DNA of 64,000 nucleotides, taken from positions 1-64,000 of the forward strand of contig JAOASB010000005.1 in NCBI GenBank assembly GCA_025210375.1, read 5' to 3'. The notes under the pieces are model-generated. The model ran no database searches. It saw nothing but the letters and a program-made list of their open reading frames with translations, and was not told the origin of the DNA. Source of the stretch: Maledivibacter sp. (GTDB taxonomy: Bacteria; Bacillota; Clostridia; Peptostreptococcales; Caminicellaceae). The translations under genes were made by a program, and so were the position numbers. The first letter of the stretch is position 1, and the number at the start of each line of letters is the position of its first letter. Below, piece after piece: positions 28,321 to 36,614 of the stretch.

Positions 28321-28739
28321 GTGGATGCAGAAAAGATAGCAATAATATCTGATATAAAGGCAAATAAATATGCATTGGAAGCATTTATAAAGTATATGGA
28401 GAAGGATAAAGAAATAGAGTATGTTCTGAATTTGGGGAATTTTATCCAAAACGGATCAAATCCTTGTGAGGTATTTGACACTATTATAGTGGATAAAAGA
28501 TAGGATTGGACAGGAAAGATTAGATAGGATTAGGGCATTACCAAGGTACATGGATTTAGAAATAAATAATGAAAAAGCTCTGATGGTACATGCCAAGCGT
28601 AGTCATAGATTAATTTCAGAATTTAATATGATGGTTCCTCTTTTGTGGAAAGGAAATACAACTCCTTAATTTAAATAAGAAAGAAGTGAAATTTATTAAG
28701 TCTATAATTGATTATGATGAAATAATGTATAGAATATGA
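28321..28739 (+). pseudogene. Decayed calcineurin-like phosphoesterase
   Basis: After GGAGG, a GTG opens a frame reading EKIAIISDIKANKYALEAF and LNLGNFIQNGSNPCEV. These match the start of YfcE-type phosphoesterases (SDIHGN, LGDxxGxGPNP), but the metal ligands have become SDIKAN and LGN. The frame stops at 28503. Downstream, LPRYMDLE and KALMVHAKRSH continue the family pattern in another frame, with the middle of the domain missing, and then stop again. Loss of ligands, a stop and an internal gap mark a dead gene. Confidence 0.75.
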
Positions 28740-28770
28740 TGTCTTTCTCGTAAGTATTATAGGTTTCATT
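28739..28770 (-). pseudogene. Short remnant of an amidase gene
   Basis: Thirty-two bases match the internal cwlD segment at 26278-26309 at 29 positions and read NETYNTYEKDI on the minus strand, the zinc-ligand Glu region. Nothing else of the gene is seen. Confidence 0.55.
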
Positions 28771-28806
28771 AAAAGCCAATGATGCTGTGTAGCATCATTG
28801 GCTTTT
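28771..28806. terminator. Bidirectional terminator
   Basis: AAAAGCCAATGATGCT (28771-28786) and its exact complement (28791-28806) enclose GTGT. It lies after the AGCS symporter operon on the minus strand. Confidence 0.85.
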
Positions 28807-28837
28807 AAACTGGGGGCAAAACAAATAATAAATATAA

Positions 28838-30229
28838 CTATTTATAAGCTTTTTGTTTAATATCCTTAAGATAATAATTTTCCGAAGTAAAAAATTCATT
28901 GGTTTTAGCTGCTACGACTCCTGACAGAAGTAACACACCTATCATATTTGGTATAACTGCTAATCCAAATAGTAAATCTAAGAAAACCCATACAAATTTA
29001 AGTCCGCCAATTGCACCTATGAAGCACGCTACAAGATATACATATCTCATAAATAGTGAAAAGCCTTTACCAAACAGATATTCTGCCAATCTCTCACCGT
29101 AGAAAAGTATTACATAAATAGTTGATATAACAAATAAAAGTACGGAAAAACTAACTACTCCTCCACCAATTTCACCATAGAAACTAGTAAATGCTTCTGC
29201 TGTCATTCCTGATGCAACTATATCATTATTTTGCCATATACCAGTTGTCAATATAACCATTGCTGTCATTGTACATATTAGCAAGGTATCAAAGAATACA
29301 CTAAACATACCCCACATTCCTTGTCTAACTGGGTGGTCAGTTTTTGCTGCTGCATGGGCTATTGGAGCGCTACCCATACCTGCTTCATTTGAATATGCTC
29401 CTCTAGCAACTCCCCACCTTAGGCATATAGAAAGTGTGCTTCCTGCAAATCCACCTATCGCTGCGTGTCCAGTGAAAGCGGTCTTAAATATTAAAGCAAA
29501 TACAGCAGGTATCTGATTGATATTAGCTATGATTATAATTAGGCATCCTAATACATATAAAGAAGCCATAAATGGCACAAATTTTTCAGAAACCTTACCA
29601 ACTCTTTTAACTCCACCTACAACGATTAATCCTACTAAGAGAGTTATTAGGCCACCTGAAAAATACACATTTATACCTAGAGTGGATACTGAACCTGCTG
29701 CTGAATTAGCTTGAACCATTATTCCTGAAACTATAGTTAGCATAAATAGGAATGCATATAGATTACCTAGAAACTTAGATTTGAGGCCATTTTTCAAATA
29801 GTACATTGGGCCTCCAACAAATTCTCCATTTGCATTTTTTTCTCTATATATTACACCTAGAACAACTTCAGCGTACTTAGTAATCATTCCAAGAATTGCT
29901 GTAATCCACATCCAGAAAACTGCTCCAGGGCCTCCAAAGAAAATAGCTACAGGTACTCCAACTATATTTGAAGCACCAATTGTAGATGCTAAAGCTGTTG
30001 TAACAGCTTGAAATGGAGTTAAGCTGCCATCACAATCATCATTGTTTTCTAATTTTCTCTTAAACAAAGAACCAAAGGTTTGATTCCACATATACTTAAA
30101 ATGAGTGATTTGTATAAACTTTAATCTGATGGTTAAAAATACACCACCGCCAACCAGCAATATGAGCATAAATGGGCCCCATAAAAGTCCAGTGAGATAA
30201 TTAACAGCATTAATGATAACATCCTTCAT
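28838..30229 (-). CDS. Sodium:alanine symporter (AGCS family)
   Basis: This is a 463-residue membrane carrier of the alanine/glycine:cation symporter family. Conserved stretches are GGGVFLTIRLKF near residue 28, PFQAVTTALASTIGASNIVGV (in two parts, about 69-90) and FVGGPMYYLKNGL (about 140). SNEAGMGSAPIAHAAA (about 270) is the family hallmark. About ten to eleven spans are expected. It imports a small amino acid with Na+. ATG 30229 follows GGGGGA. It lies ten bases after the RocB-like peptidase, so import and hydrolysis may be linked. Confidence 0.92.
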   Translation of the reverse strand: MKDVIINAVNYLTGLLWGPFMLILLVGGGVFLTIRLKFIQITHFKYMWNQTFGSLFKRKLENNDDCDGSLTPFQAVTTALASTIGASNIVGVPVAIFFGGPGAVFWMWITAILGMITKYAEVVLGVIYREKNANGEFVGGPMYYLKNGLKSKFLGNLYAFLFMLTIVSGIMVQANSAAGSVSTLGINVYFSGGLITLLVGLIVVGGVKRVGKVSEKFVPFMASLYVLGCLIIIIANINQIPAVFALIFKTAFTGHAAIGGFAGSTLSICLRWGVARGAYSNEAGMGSAPIAHAAAKTDHPVRQGMWGMFSVFFDTLLICTMTAMVILTTGIWQNNDIVASGMTAEAFTSFYGEIGGGVVSFSVLLFVISTIYVILFYGERLAEYLFGKGFSLFMRYVYLVACFIGAIGGLKFVWVFLDLLFGLAVIPNMIGVLLLSGVVAAKTNEFFTSENYYLKDIKQKAYK

Positions 30230-30239
30230 CAAATTCCCC

Positions 30240-31853
30240 CTAAATCATTTTTATTGTTTCTAGTATTAACATAGGTGTTTGACCAATCGCATCGGGTAAA
30301 TAAACCCTTTCTGTGAGTTTATGATAGTCCTGCCCCCAAGGACCAATATTAACAACGGGTAAGTTCAACTGCTTCATTTCCTCTAAAGGAATAGTGTAAT
30401 AGTTATTTAAAAGTAATGGCATATTTTGTTGAATATAAGGAATAACTTTATCACTATCCTGTAGTCCCAAATAGCTTAAGTCCGAAATACCCATAAAGTA
30501 CTCACTTATTTGTAGATTATTAGAGAAATAATTTGAGCATATGCTTTGAAGGTGGTTCAAATCTAATTTAAAGCCTCTGATATTATTTGATATATGAGGA
30601 TAATATGGTGGTGATAAACCTATTATTACTGTAGGGTTGTTATCCTCTATGTTTTCCAGAAGAGCTTCAACTATATAAAAGTTACTCTCAGGAATTGTTA
30701 AAGTACTATCATTTATTCTTTTTGATACAATAGAGAAAACTCTATTCAAATCATCAATTGTCTTTTCTTTATTATTGTTTATTGCTTCATCATATAATTC
30801 ACTATAGAGTTTGACTTTGGGTCTGTAACCTATAAATTCTTTATTATAAAGCTCGGTATAATTTGATTTAATTTGACTGATAGACTCAAGTAAACTATCA
30901 TGACATATTTCTTTCAACTTCAGTAATATTTCCTTAGGTGTTTTATTTAATGTAAGAAAGCTTAAATAACCTCCAGCAGAAAGAGGAACTGATGCGTCAT
31001 ATCTTTTCTTAAAGTCTCTGGCAAAGCTCCATGAAGGTGGTGGGGAGATCTGTCCACAGGATTTATCACTAAACTTACTATTCACTTCGGTTTTTAGCAA
31101 TATGTTGGAAAGAATTAGACTTGGGTTTATTCCATTAAAAATGTCACCTATATGAGTTTTCTTGCCTCTGACATATACAAAGGCCATGGTTTTGCCTACT
31201 GATCCTTCATATATTCTATAGCTGTTTTTATCAGATCTTTCATGGGGCTCAGAGTTTATAACAAGCTTATAGTCAAAACCAAGCTTTTCTTTTAACTCGA
31301 CTAGAAATTTACTGCAATTCCTCATTCCTGCCGACAGACTTTCTTCATCTGGAACAGAAACAAACAGAATGTTACTAGCAAGCCTTTGCGATGAACAAAT
31401 CTGTTTTAGGATTGAAAGCTGTATAGCTAGACCAGCTTTCATATCTGCAGTTCCCCTGCCAAAAAGCCAATCCTTTGAGGATAAGTCATCCATAATATTT
31501 TTGTTGAAATCTAGTTTGATTAATTGTTTCTTGAGCTTTTCAGGATAGTAAGCAATATCTGACAGTGAACCGTAATCAAAGCTATCTACTACATCATGAT
31601 GGTTAAGTAAGATTATGGTTTTAGATCCTGTACCTTTATAATAAGCCCATATAAAGCCTCTTTGTAATGGATCATTGTCCAATTTTCTTAAACCATATTG
31701 TGTGCTCCGATTTTTAAAATATTCAATATTAGATATATAGTCTAGTAGATAATTTTCAATTTCTCTTTCCCTTTTAGTTCCCGTATGGCTTTGAAATTCA
31801 ACGGTTTTCAGTAATAATTCCATTATTTCCTCTTTTAACTTACTATTAATCAA
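30240..31853 (-). CDS. RocB-like M20-family peptidase
   Basis: This is a 537-residue M20/M25/M40-clan metallopeptidase of the RocB type. Metal-site motifs are NHHDVVDS (about 97), GRGTADMKAG (about 132), and the Glu pair in VPDEESLSAGM (about 166). RGKKTHIGD in the dimerization domain and a C-terminal GPWGQDYHKLTER complete the site. RocB in Bacillus belongs to arginine use, but its reaction is not well defined. The start is TTG after AAAGGGGGT. It shares an operon with the AGCS symporter and diverges from an amidohydrolase gene, suggesting a small nitrogen-compound scavenging locus. Confidence 0.85.
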   Translation of the reverse strand: MINSKLKEEIMELLLKTVEFQSHTGTKREREIENYLLDYISNIEYFKNRSTQYGLRKLDNDPLQRGFIWAYYKGTGSKTIILLNHHDVVDSFDYGSLSDIAYYPEKLKKQLIKLDFNKNIMDDLSSKDWLFGRGTADMKAGLAIQLSILKQICSSQRLASNILFVSVPDEESLSAGMRNCSKFLVELKEKLGFDYKLVINSEPHERSDKNSYRIYEGSVGKTMAFVYVRGKKTHIGDIFNGINPSLILSNILLKTEVNSKFSDKSCGQISPPPSWSFARDFKKRYDASVPLSAGGYLSFLTLNKTPKEILLKLKEICHDSLLESISQIKSNYTELYNKEFIGYRPKVKLYSELYDEAINNNKEKTIDDLNRVFSIVSKRINDSTLTIPESNFYIVEALLENIEDNNPTVIIGLSPPYYPHISNNIRGFKLDLNHLQSICSNYFSNNLQISEYFMGISDLSYLGLQDSDKVIPYIQQNMPLLLNNYYTIPLEEMKQLNLPVVNIGPWGQDYHKLTERVYLPDAIGQTPMLILETIKMI

Positions 31854-31925
31854 AAGTTGTACCCCCTTTGTTTATATAGTGTCTTATATATAATTCTAAT
31901 ACTCTAATGTTTATTACGTAATTTA

Positions 31926-31948
31926 TTTAGCGTTAGTACAACGTTAAA
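31926..31948. promoter_or_regulatory. Dyad in the divergent promoter region
   Basis: TTTAGCGTT and AACGTTAAA are complementary at 8 of 9 positions around AGTAC. The dyad lies between the RocB-like and amidohydrolase genes and is a candidate site for a shared regulator, possibly the SARP-like protein encoded downstream. Confidence 0.45.
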
Positions 31949-32036
31949 TATACAAAAAAAGGTAATTTTATTGTAATAATTCAAAGGGGAATAGAATTTT
32001 CTATAGAAATAGTAATTATCCAATGGTATTAACATC

Positions 32037-33608
32037 TTGGAGGTGGAGGCTATAAAAAAGAGAAGCGTACTTTTTAATGGTAACATTATAAAGATGACTA
32101 AGGAGAAGGATTATTGCAGTGCTTTAATCATTGAAGATGAGAAAATTGTAGACCTTGGTAGTGATGAAGAGATATTAAATAAAGCTTGGGATGAGGATAG
32201 GATAATTGACCTCAACAAAAAAACGATTTTACCTGGATTTATAGATTCACATCTACACCTTATGTCAACCATAATAAATGAGATTTCTCTCAATTTTGAA
32301 AGGGCTACATGTATTGAAGAAGTATTACAGATGATAAGTGATAAAGCTAAGGGACTTTCAAAAGGTAGTTTGCTTTATGGGAATAGACTTTCAGAATTCA
32401 CTTTGAAGGAGAGAAGCTTTCCTACAAGACAAGATATAGACAAAGTTGCAGCAGATGTTGCTGTAATCATTAGTAGTATTGAATTTCATACCGTAGTATT
32501 GAATTCCTATGCAATGCATTTATTCAACATCCCATTTACAAGCAATTCCTTTGAGAAGGATATCTGTAACAATTTTACTGGGAAGATAAGAAATAGAGGA
32601 AGCTTTATAGCAAGAAGAAAAATGTTTGCAATGATGAGTGACGAAGATCATTTAAGGGGAATAGACTCTGCTGTACAAAAAATAATAAGTAAAGGGGTAA
32701 CTACTACAGTAACCATGGAGAGCGGTTCATTATTTCATGAAAAGCATATACGTTTGATTAAAGATAATTTAAGAAGATTTCCTTTTGATGTAGAGATATT
32801 TTATTCCACCACTGATATAAAAAAGGCTATACAATATGATCTTACAAGGATAGGTGGAGACATTTTTTTAGATGGATCTTTTAGATCTCAAAATGCAGCC
32901 ATTTACCAACCTTACTCCGATGATCTCAACAACTATGGACACCTTTTCTTTACACAAGAGGAATTAAAGGAATTCATGGGACAAGCCCATAGTCTAGGAC
33001 TTCAGATATCTGTACATGCTGTGGGAGAGAGAGCTATAGATATGCTTTTAGATTGCTATGAACAAATTCTTCGAGACTCAAATGTTTTTGATTATCGTCA
33101 TAGAATTGAGCATTTTGAGCTTCCAACTACTAATCAGATTAAGAGGGTAAGAGAGCTTGGGTTGATTTTAGCAATGCATCCAACATATGAGTATTTTTTT
33201 AGGGGGAAAGGAGATATGTATGATACTAGATTAGGTATGGAAAGATCTTTGAAGACAAATCCTTTTAAAGAAATATTAGATAATGATATAGTGGTTATTG
33301 GATGCTCAGATAGTGATGTTATGCCAGTAGATCCACTGCTAGGGGTGCATTCTGCAGTAAACCACCCTAATATATATTCTAGAGTATCTGTATTTGATGC
33401 ATTAAAGATGTATACTAAAAACGGTGCTTATTCGTTATTTGATGAGAATACAAAGGGGACAATTGGAGAAGGCAAGCTTGCAGACTTAATAATGCTAGAT
33501 AAGGACCCGTTAAAAACTGATAAGGACAAGATAAAGTATATCAATATTCTCAATACAATTAAAGGAGGAAAATCCATATATACAGCTGCTGGGGGGATCG
33601 ATCTATGA
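32037..33608 (+). CDS. YtcJ-like amidohydrolase
   Basis: This is a ~520-residue amidohydrolase of the Amidohydrolase_3 (YtcJ) group. Metal-site motifs are GFIDSHLHLM (about 67), SVHAVGERAID (about 327), HRIEHFE (about 357) and CSDSDVMP (about 425). Such enzymes hydrolyse N-acyl or cyclic amide bonds. The start is unusual. TTG at 32037 has no ribosome site, whereas GGAGG at 32039-32043 is ideally placed for an ATA codon at 32052, where homology (IKKRSVLFNGNI) would also begin. The SARP-like gene overlaps its stop by four bases. Confidence 0.83.
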   Translation: MEVEAIKKRSVLFNGNIIKMTKEKDYCSALIIEDEKIVDLGSDEEILNKAWDEDRIIDLNKKTILPGFIDSHLHLMSTIINEISLNFERATCIEEVLQMISDKAKGLSKGSLLYGNRLSEFTLKERSFPTRQDIDKVAADVAVIISSIEFHTVVLNSYAMHLFNIPFTSNSFEKDICNNFTGKIRNRGSFIARRKMFAMMSDEDHLRGIDSAVQKIISKGVTTTVTMESGSLFHEKHIRLIKDNLRRFPFDVEIFYSTTDIKKAIQYDLTRIGGDIFLDGSFRSQNAAIYQPYSDDLNNYGHLFFTQEELKEFMGQAHSLGLQISVHAVGERAIDMLLDCYEQILRDSNVFDYRHRIEHFELPTTNQIKRVRELGLILAMHPTYEYFFRGKGDMYDTRLGMERSLKTNPFKEILDNDIVVIGCSDSDVMPVDPLLGVHSAVNHPNIYSRVSVFDALKMYTKNGAYSLFDENTKGTIGEGKLADLIMLDKDPLKTDKDKIKYINILNTIKGGKSIYTAAGGIDL

Positions 33609-34897
33609 TTGAGATGAAGATCCTCGGGGATATTAAAGTATATGCTAAAAATAATGATATAACCTCAAAATTGTCAAAAAAAGGACTTGGACTATTGGCG
33701 TATATGCTGATTAGTAATAAAGATACATTTTATCGGGAGAAACTTGCGGCTATGCTTTGGAATAGTCACACTAAAGAATCTGCGTATGGAAACTTAAGAT
33801 ATACAGTGTGGAAAATTAGAAGGGTCTTAAATGAGTACCTATCATACAATGTTTTAAGAGGAAATGGAAGAAACAAGTTGACTTTAGAAAAGGAATACTT
33901 TAATATCGATGCTATGGAGTTTAACTATCTTAGTAGTGAGTGCAATAAAGAAAATCTAATAAAAGTTGCTAGCTTATATAGAGGTAATTTCATGGAAAAT
34001 TTCTATATTTACGGAGCTACATATTTTAATGATTGGATATTTAATGAGCGAGAAAATTTTCAGAGAAAATATTTTGATATTGAAATTAAGCTAGCATCAA
34101 TATATGCAGGTGACAATGAACTTAAGAAGGCTACTAATGAACTAAACAAGCTAATAAAAATTGATCCATTAAACGAAAAAGTATATTTTACTTTGATGAA
34201 ATATCAAAAACAAATAGGCAATCGAGTTGCAGCAGTAAATACATATAAGAAGATAAAACAAGTTCTAAGAGACGAGTTAAATATAAGTCCAGCAATAGAG
34301 CTTCAGAACTTATATAATGAAATATTAATGGAAAAGTCCTATAAAAATACAGAAAATAAAGGGATACAATTCCAAGATTATACTACTAATCTTTCTAAAA
34401 CTCAAATCAAGATATTTAAATCCAATATACCTGAGAAATTAAAGTCTTATTCACAAATTCTCTCAAATATCTATAATGATAAAGATTATATAATTGATAT
34501 TGCAACTACTCCAGGACTCAGAATAGACTATGAGGGAATCTTTGAAATATTGGACGGTATAGAAGCTCTGTTGAATAAATATAGTATTAATGAATATAAA
34601 AAAATAGTTGAAATAATAAGTGACATAAAACATTCCTATAAGCTACAAGAATACCATATGTTTAGAAAAATAGTAGACTTATTTAGACTTTTAGGAGATA
34701 AAAAAGTAATTATAAAGATATGGAATTTACATTATTTGGATGATAAAACCATTGATTTGATCTCATTTTTATATAGAAACGCATATAGAGAAAAGGTATA
34801 TATATACGGTATATATAATACCAATTGGTATCATAACAGAGTGGATCAATTTCTCAAAGCTTTTAACAGCGAGGATAGTGTTAATGTTATATGTTGA
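33605..34897 (+). CDS. SARP-like regulator with BTAD domain and degenerate C-terminal ATPase-like part
   Basis: This 430-residue protein has an N-terminal winged helix of the OmpR/SARP kind (about 1-95, including YREKLAAMLWNS and YGNLRYTVWKIRRVL). A bacterial transcriptional activation domain of helical repeats follows (about 100-245, ending DELNISPAIELQNLYNEIL). The C-terminal ~160 residues include IKIWNLHYLDDKTIDLISFLYR, which resembles the Walker B region of LuxR/AfsR-type STAND ATPases. No P-loop is seen. It probably activates the amidohydrolase operon or the divergent transporter operon. SARPs are unusual in Clostridia. Confidence 0.75.
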   Translation: MIEMKILGDIKVYAKNNDITSKLSKKGLGLLAYMLISNKDTFYREKLAAMLWNSHTKESAYGNLRYTVWKIRRVLNEYLSYNVLRGNGRNKLTLEKEYFNIDAMEFNYLSSECNKENLIKVASLYRGNFMENFYIYGATYFNDWIFNERENFQRKYFDIEIKLASIYAGDNELKKATNELNKLIKIDPLNEKVYFTLMKYQKQIGNRVAAVNTYKKIKQVLRDELNISPAIELQNLYNEILMEKSYKNTENKGIQFQDYTTNLSKTQIKIFKSNIPEKLKSYSQILSNIYNDKDYIIDIATTPGLRIDYEGIFEILDGIEALLNKYSINEYKKIVEIISDIKHSYKLQEYHMFRKIVDLFRLLGDKKVIIKIWNLHYLDDKTIDLISFLYRNAYREKVYIYGIYNTNWYHNRVDQFLKAFNSEDSVNVIC

Positions 34898-35040
34898 AAA
34901 GATTAAGAAAAATCATTCGCCTGGCTAAATAATATTCAATAAGAATGTAAGTAGGGGTGATTAGGAGGATGTAATAGGATAAAAAATTATAGCAGCTTTA
35001 CTAATAGTATTTCTAATTGTATGTAGAATTTATAATTATA

Positions 35041-35064
35041 GAGCAAATTGCATAATTACTTTCT
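35041..35064. mobile_element. Solo left end of the MITE family
   Basis: GAGCAAATTGCATAATTAC and five further bases match the left terminal repeat of the copies at 51700 and 52530 exactly over 24 bases. The rest of the element is gone. Confidence 0.75.
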
Positions 35065-35610
35065 ATATTTAGAATATGAAACCATCGAGCCGCCTTTTAT
35101 CTGTATAGTGTATTTTTCGGTATGGGATAGTAAAGTAAAAAAGAAAGATATAGGCATTTAGAGGAAATATCTAGAGTTGCTGTGATATATATAATGTATG
35201 GGTAAAAATAAATTGCAAATATTAAATATATATGATATACTATAAAAGTTAGTTTATTGTTTGAGGGAAATTGGATAGATAACAACAGGATATTTTTTAC
35301 AGTAATCTTATCATTGCTTTAAAAAAGTATCATCAAGATGCTTTTCATCCTATTCTAATGATTTCAAGAATTAAGATGCCTTTCTTGTTTTTAATTGGGG
35401 ATTCTCAAAATATTTGAATGATTTAATGAAAGCGGTTTTATTCCATTCTTAAATTTTCAATATGGATTATTTAAATGAACAATTACATAATTACTCTTAT
35501 TAATCTTTAATACGATATGGAATGTTATTATCCCATAATAAAAATATACATATTTTATGTGAAGCCTTTAAGTTTTAAATTATGAAAAATCTTTAAATAA
35601 CTGATTATTT

Positions 35611-35641
35611 ACTAACATACTTCTACTATGTTAGTTTTTTT
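35611..35641 (+). terminator. Orphan terminator
   Basis: ACTAACATA (35611-35619) pairs with TATGTTAGT (35627-35635), followed by seven T. It may end the SARP transcript or a lost gene. Confidence 0.75.
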
Positions 35642-35811
35642 ATGCTTAAAATTTGTGAAAAGAAAAGTACGCTGAGTATTCCTAAACTCAGATAAATCTA
35701 TAATGTAAAGAGCTAAGAGCTACTATAGAAACGATTGATGGCAGATAGCTTTAATATAAATAATAGGCTAATAAAAAATAACAATAAATAAATTATGAGG
35801 GAGGTGTTATA

Positions 35812-36351
35812 ATGACAAGAAGTGTTATATTTCCACTGATAGGTTTATTTCTAATAACGTCATTTACCAATATCTTAGCAACTCTAAAAACTATATTGAT
35901 ATCAAAAAAAATTATGAACCCGGTTTATCTTGTAGTATTTATTGATGCTATGATTTTTGCAACAGTGGTTACTAAAGTAACTAGCTCAAAGGGACTTCAT
36001 TTTACAATGGCATATGCTCTGGGGAGGACGATGGGAGTATTTATAGGTAGTAAGCTTGAAGAACGATTAGCCCTTGGTATTTTGGAAGTAGATATATTTT
36101 TAGATAATAAAAATAAAATGATCAAGATAGCAGAGAACCTGAGAGATGAAGGATATACAGTAAATAATTTTCTGGCACGAGGTAATAATGGGGATAGAAG
36201 GTACAAGGTTGAAGTGGTAATTAAAAGAAAAGAATTTAAAATACTTGAAGATATTATGGATAAATACGGTGTAAGTAATCCGACTTTAAAGATTAAAAAT
36301 CTAAGTAAGGTAAATGGTAAAATAAGTACTACAAGAATCAAAACAACATAA
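35812..36351 (+). CDS. UPF0316/DUF2179 membrane protein
   Basis: This is a 179-residue protein with about three N-terminal membrane spans (residues 5-85) including the conserved AYALGRTMGVFIGSKLEE. A cytoplasmic C-terminal domain of the DUF2179 type follows (about 93-165). The combination matches the YebE/UPF0316 family, whose function is unknown. GAGGGAGGTG precedes the ATG. It is a single gene with no obvious partner. Confidence 0.85.
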   Translation: MTRSVIFPLIGLFLITSFTNILATLKTILISKKIMNPVYLVVFIDAMIFATVVTKVTSSKGLHFTMAYALGRTMGVFIGSKLEERLALGILEVDIFLDNKNKMIKIAENLRDEGYTVNNFLARGNNGDRRYKVEVVIKRKEFKILEDIMDKYGVSNPTLKIKNLSKVNGKISTTRIKTT

Positions 36352-36367
36352 TATATTACATTTGGAA

Positions 36368-36403
36368 GAAGGAGTTAGGTTGAAATTCGAACCTAGCTCC
36401 TTC
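36368..36403. repeat. 14-bp hairpin without T run
   Basis: GAAGGAGTTAGGTT (36368-36381) pairs with AACCTAGCTCCTTC (36390-36403) with a single G-U pair. No T run follows, so it is a structured 3' end or leader rather than a classical terminator. Confidence 0.55.
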
Positions 36404-36614
36404 AACGCATTCTATGACTATAAAAATATTAGGATATGTTTACCCGGGATTAATAGCTAAGGCTGTATGTTGATATTATTTTGTGGAAACTAATCCTGTA
36501 TTAAAGTGTTCTTGTTTTACTGTTTGTAATAAAAGGAATCCATAGAACAATATAGAAGTATTTATTAATGGGAAAGATTTTACTTAAAAGCGTTGGACGG
36601 GAGGAAGCTAGAAA

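Larger units (their letters stand above)
34898..35811. other. 914-bp gene-poor, apparently decayed region
   Basis: No intact gene is supported. AGGAGG at 34963 is followed by a hydrophobic frame (KIIAALLIVFLIVCRIYNYR) without a usable start. This frame runs straight into a solo MITE end at 35041. Other short frames are uninformative. A terminator hairpin sits at 35611. Confidence 0.6.

Noticed and set aside
35477-35502. Second solo MITE end (AATTACATAATTACTCTTA)
   Set aside because: Similarity to the element end needs several mismatches and a gap; it is not distinguishable from AT-rich chance.
36368-36403. Hairpin as a standard terminator of the DUF2179 gene
   Set aside because: The stem is good but no T run follows on either strand, so it is listed only as a repeat.
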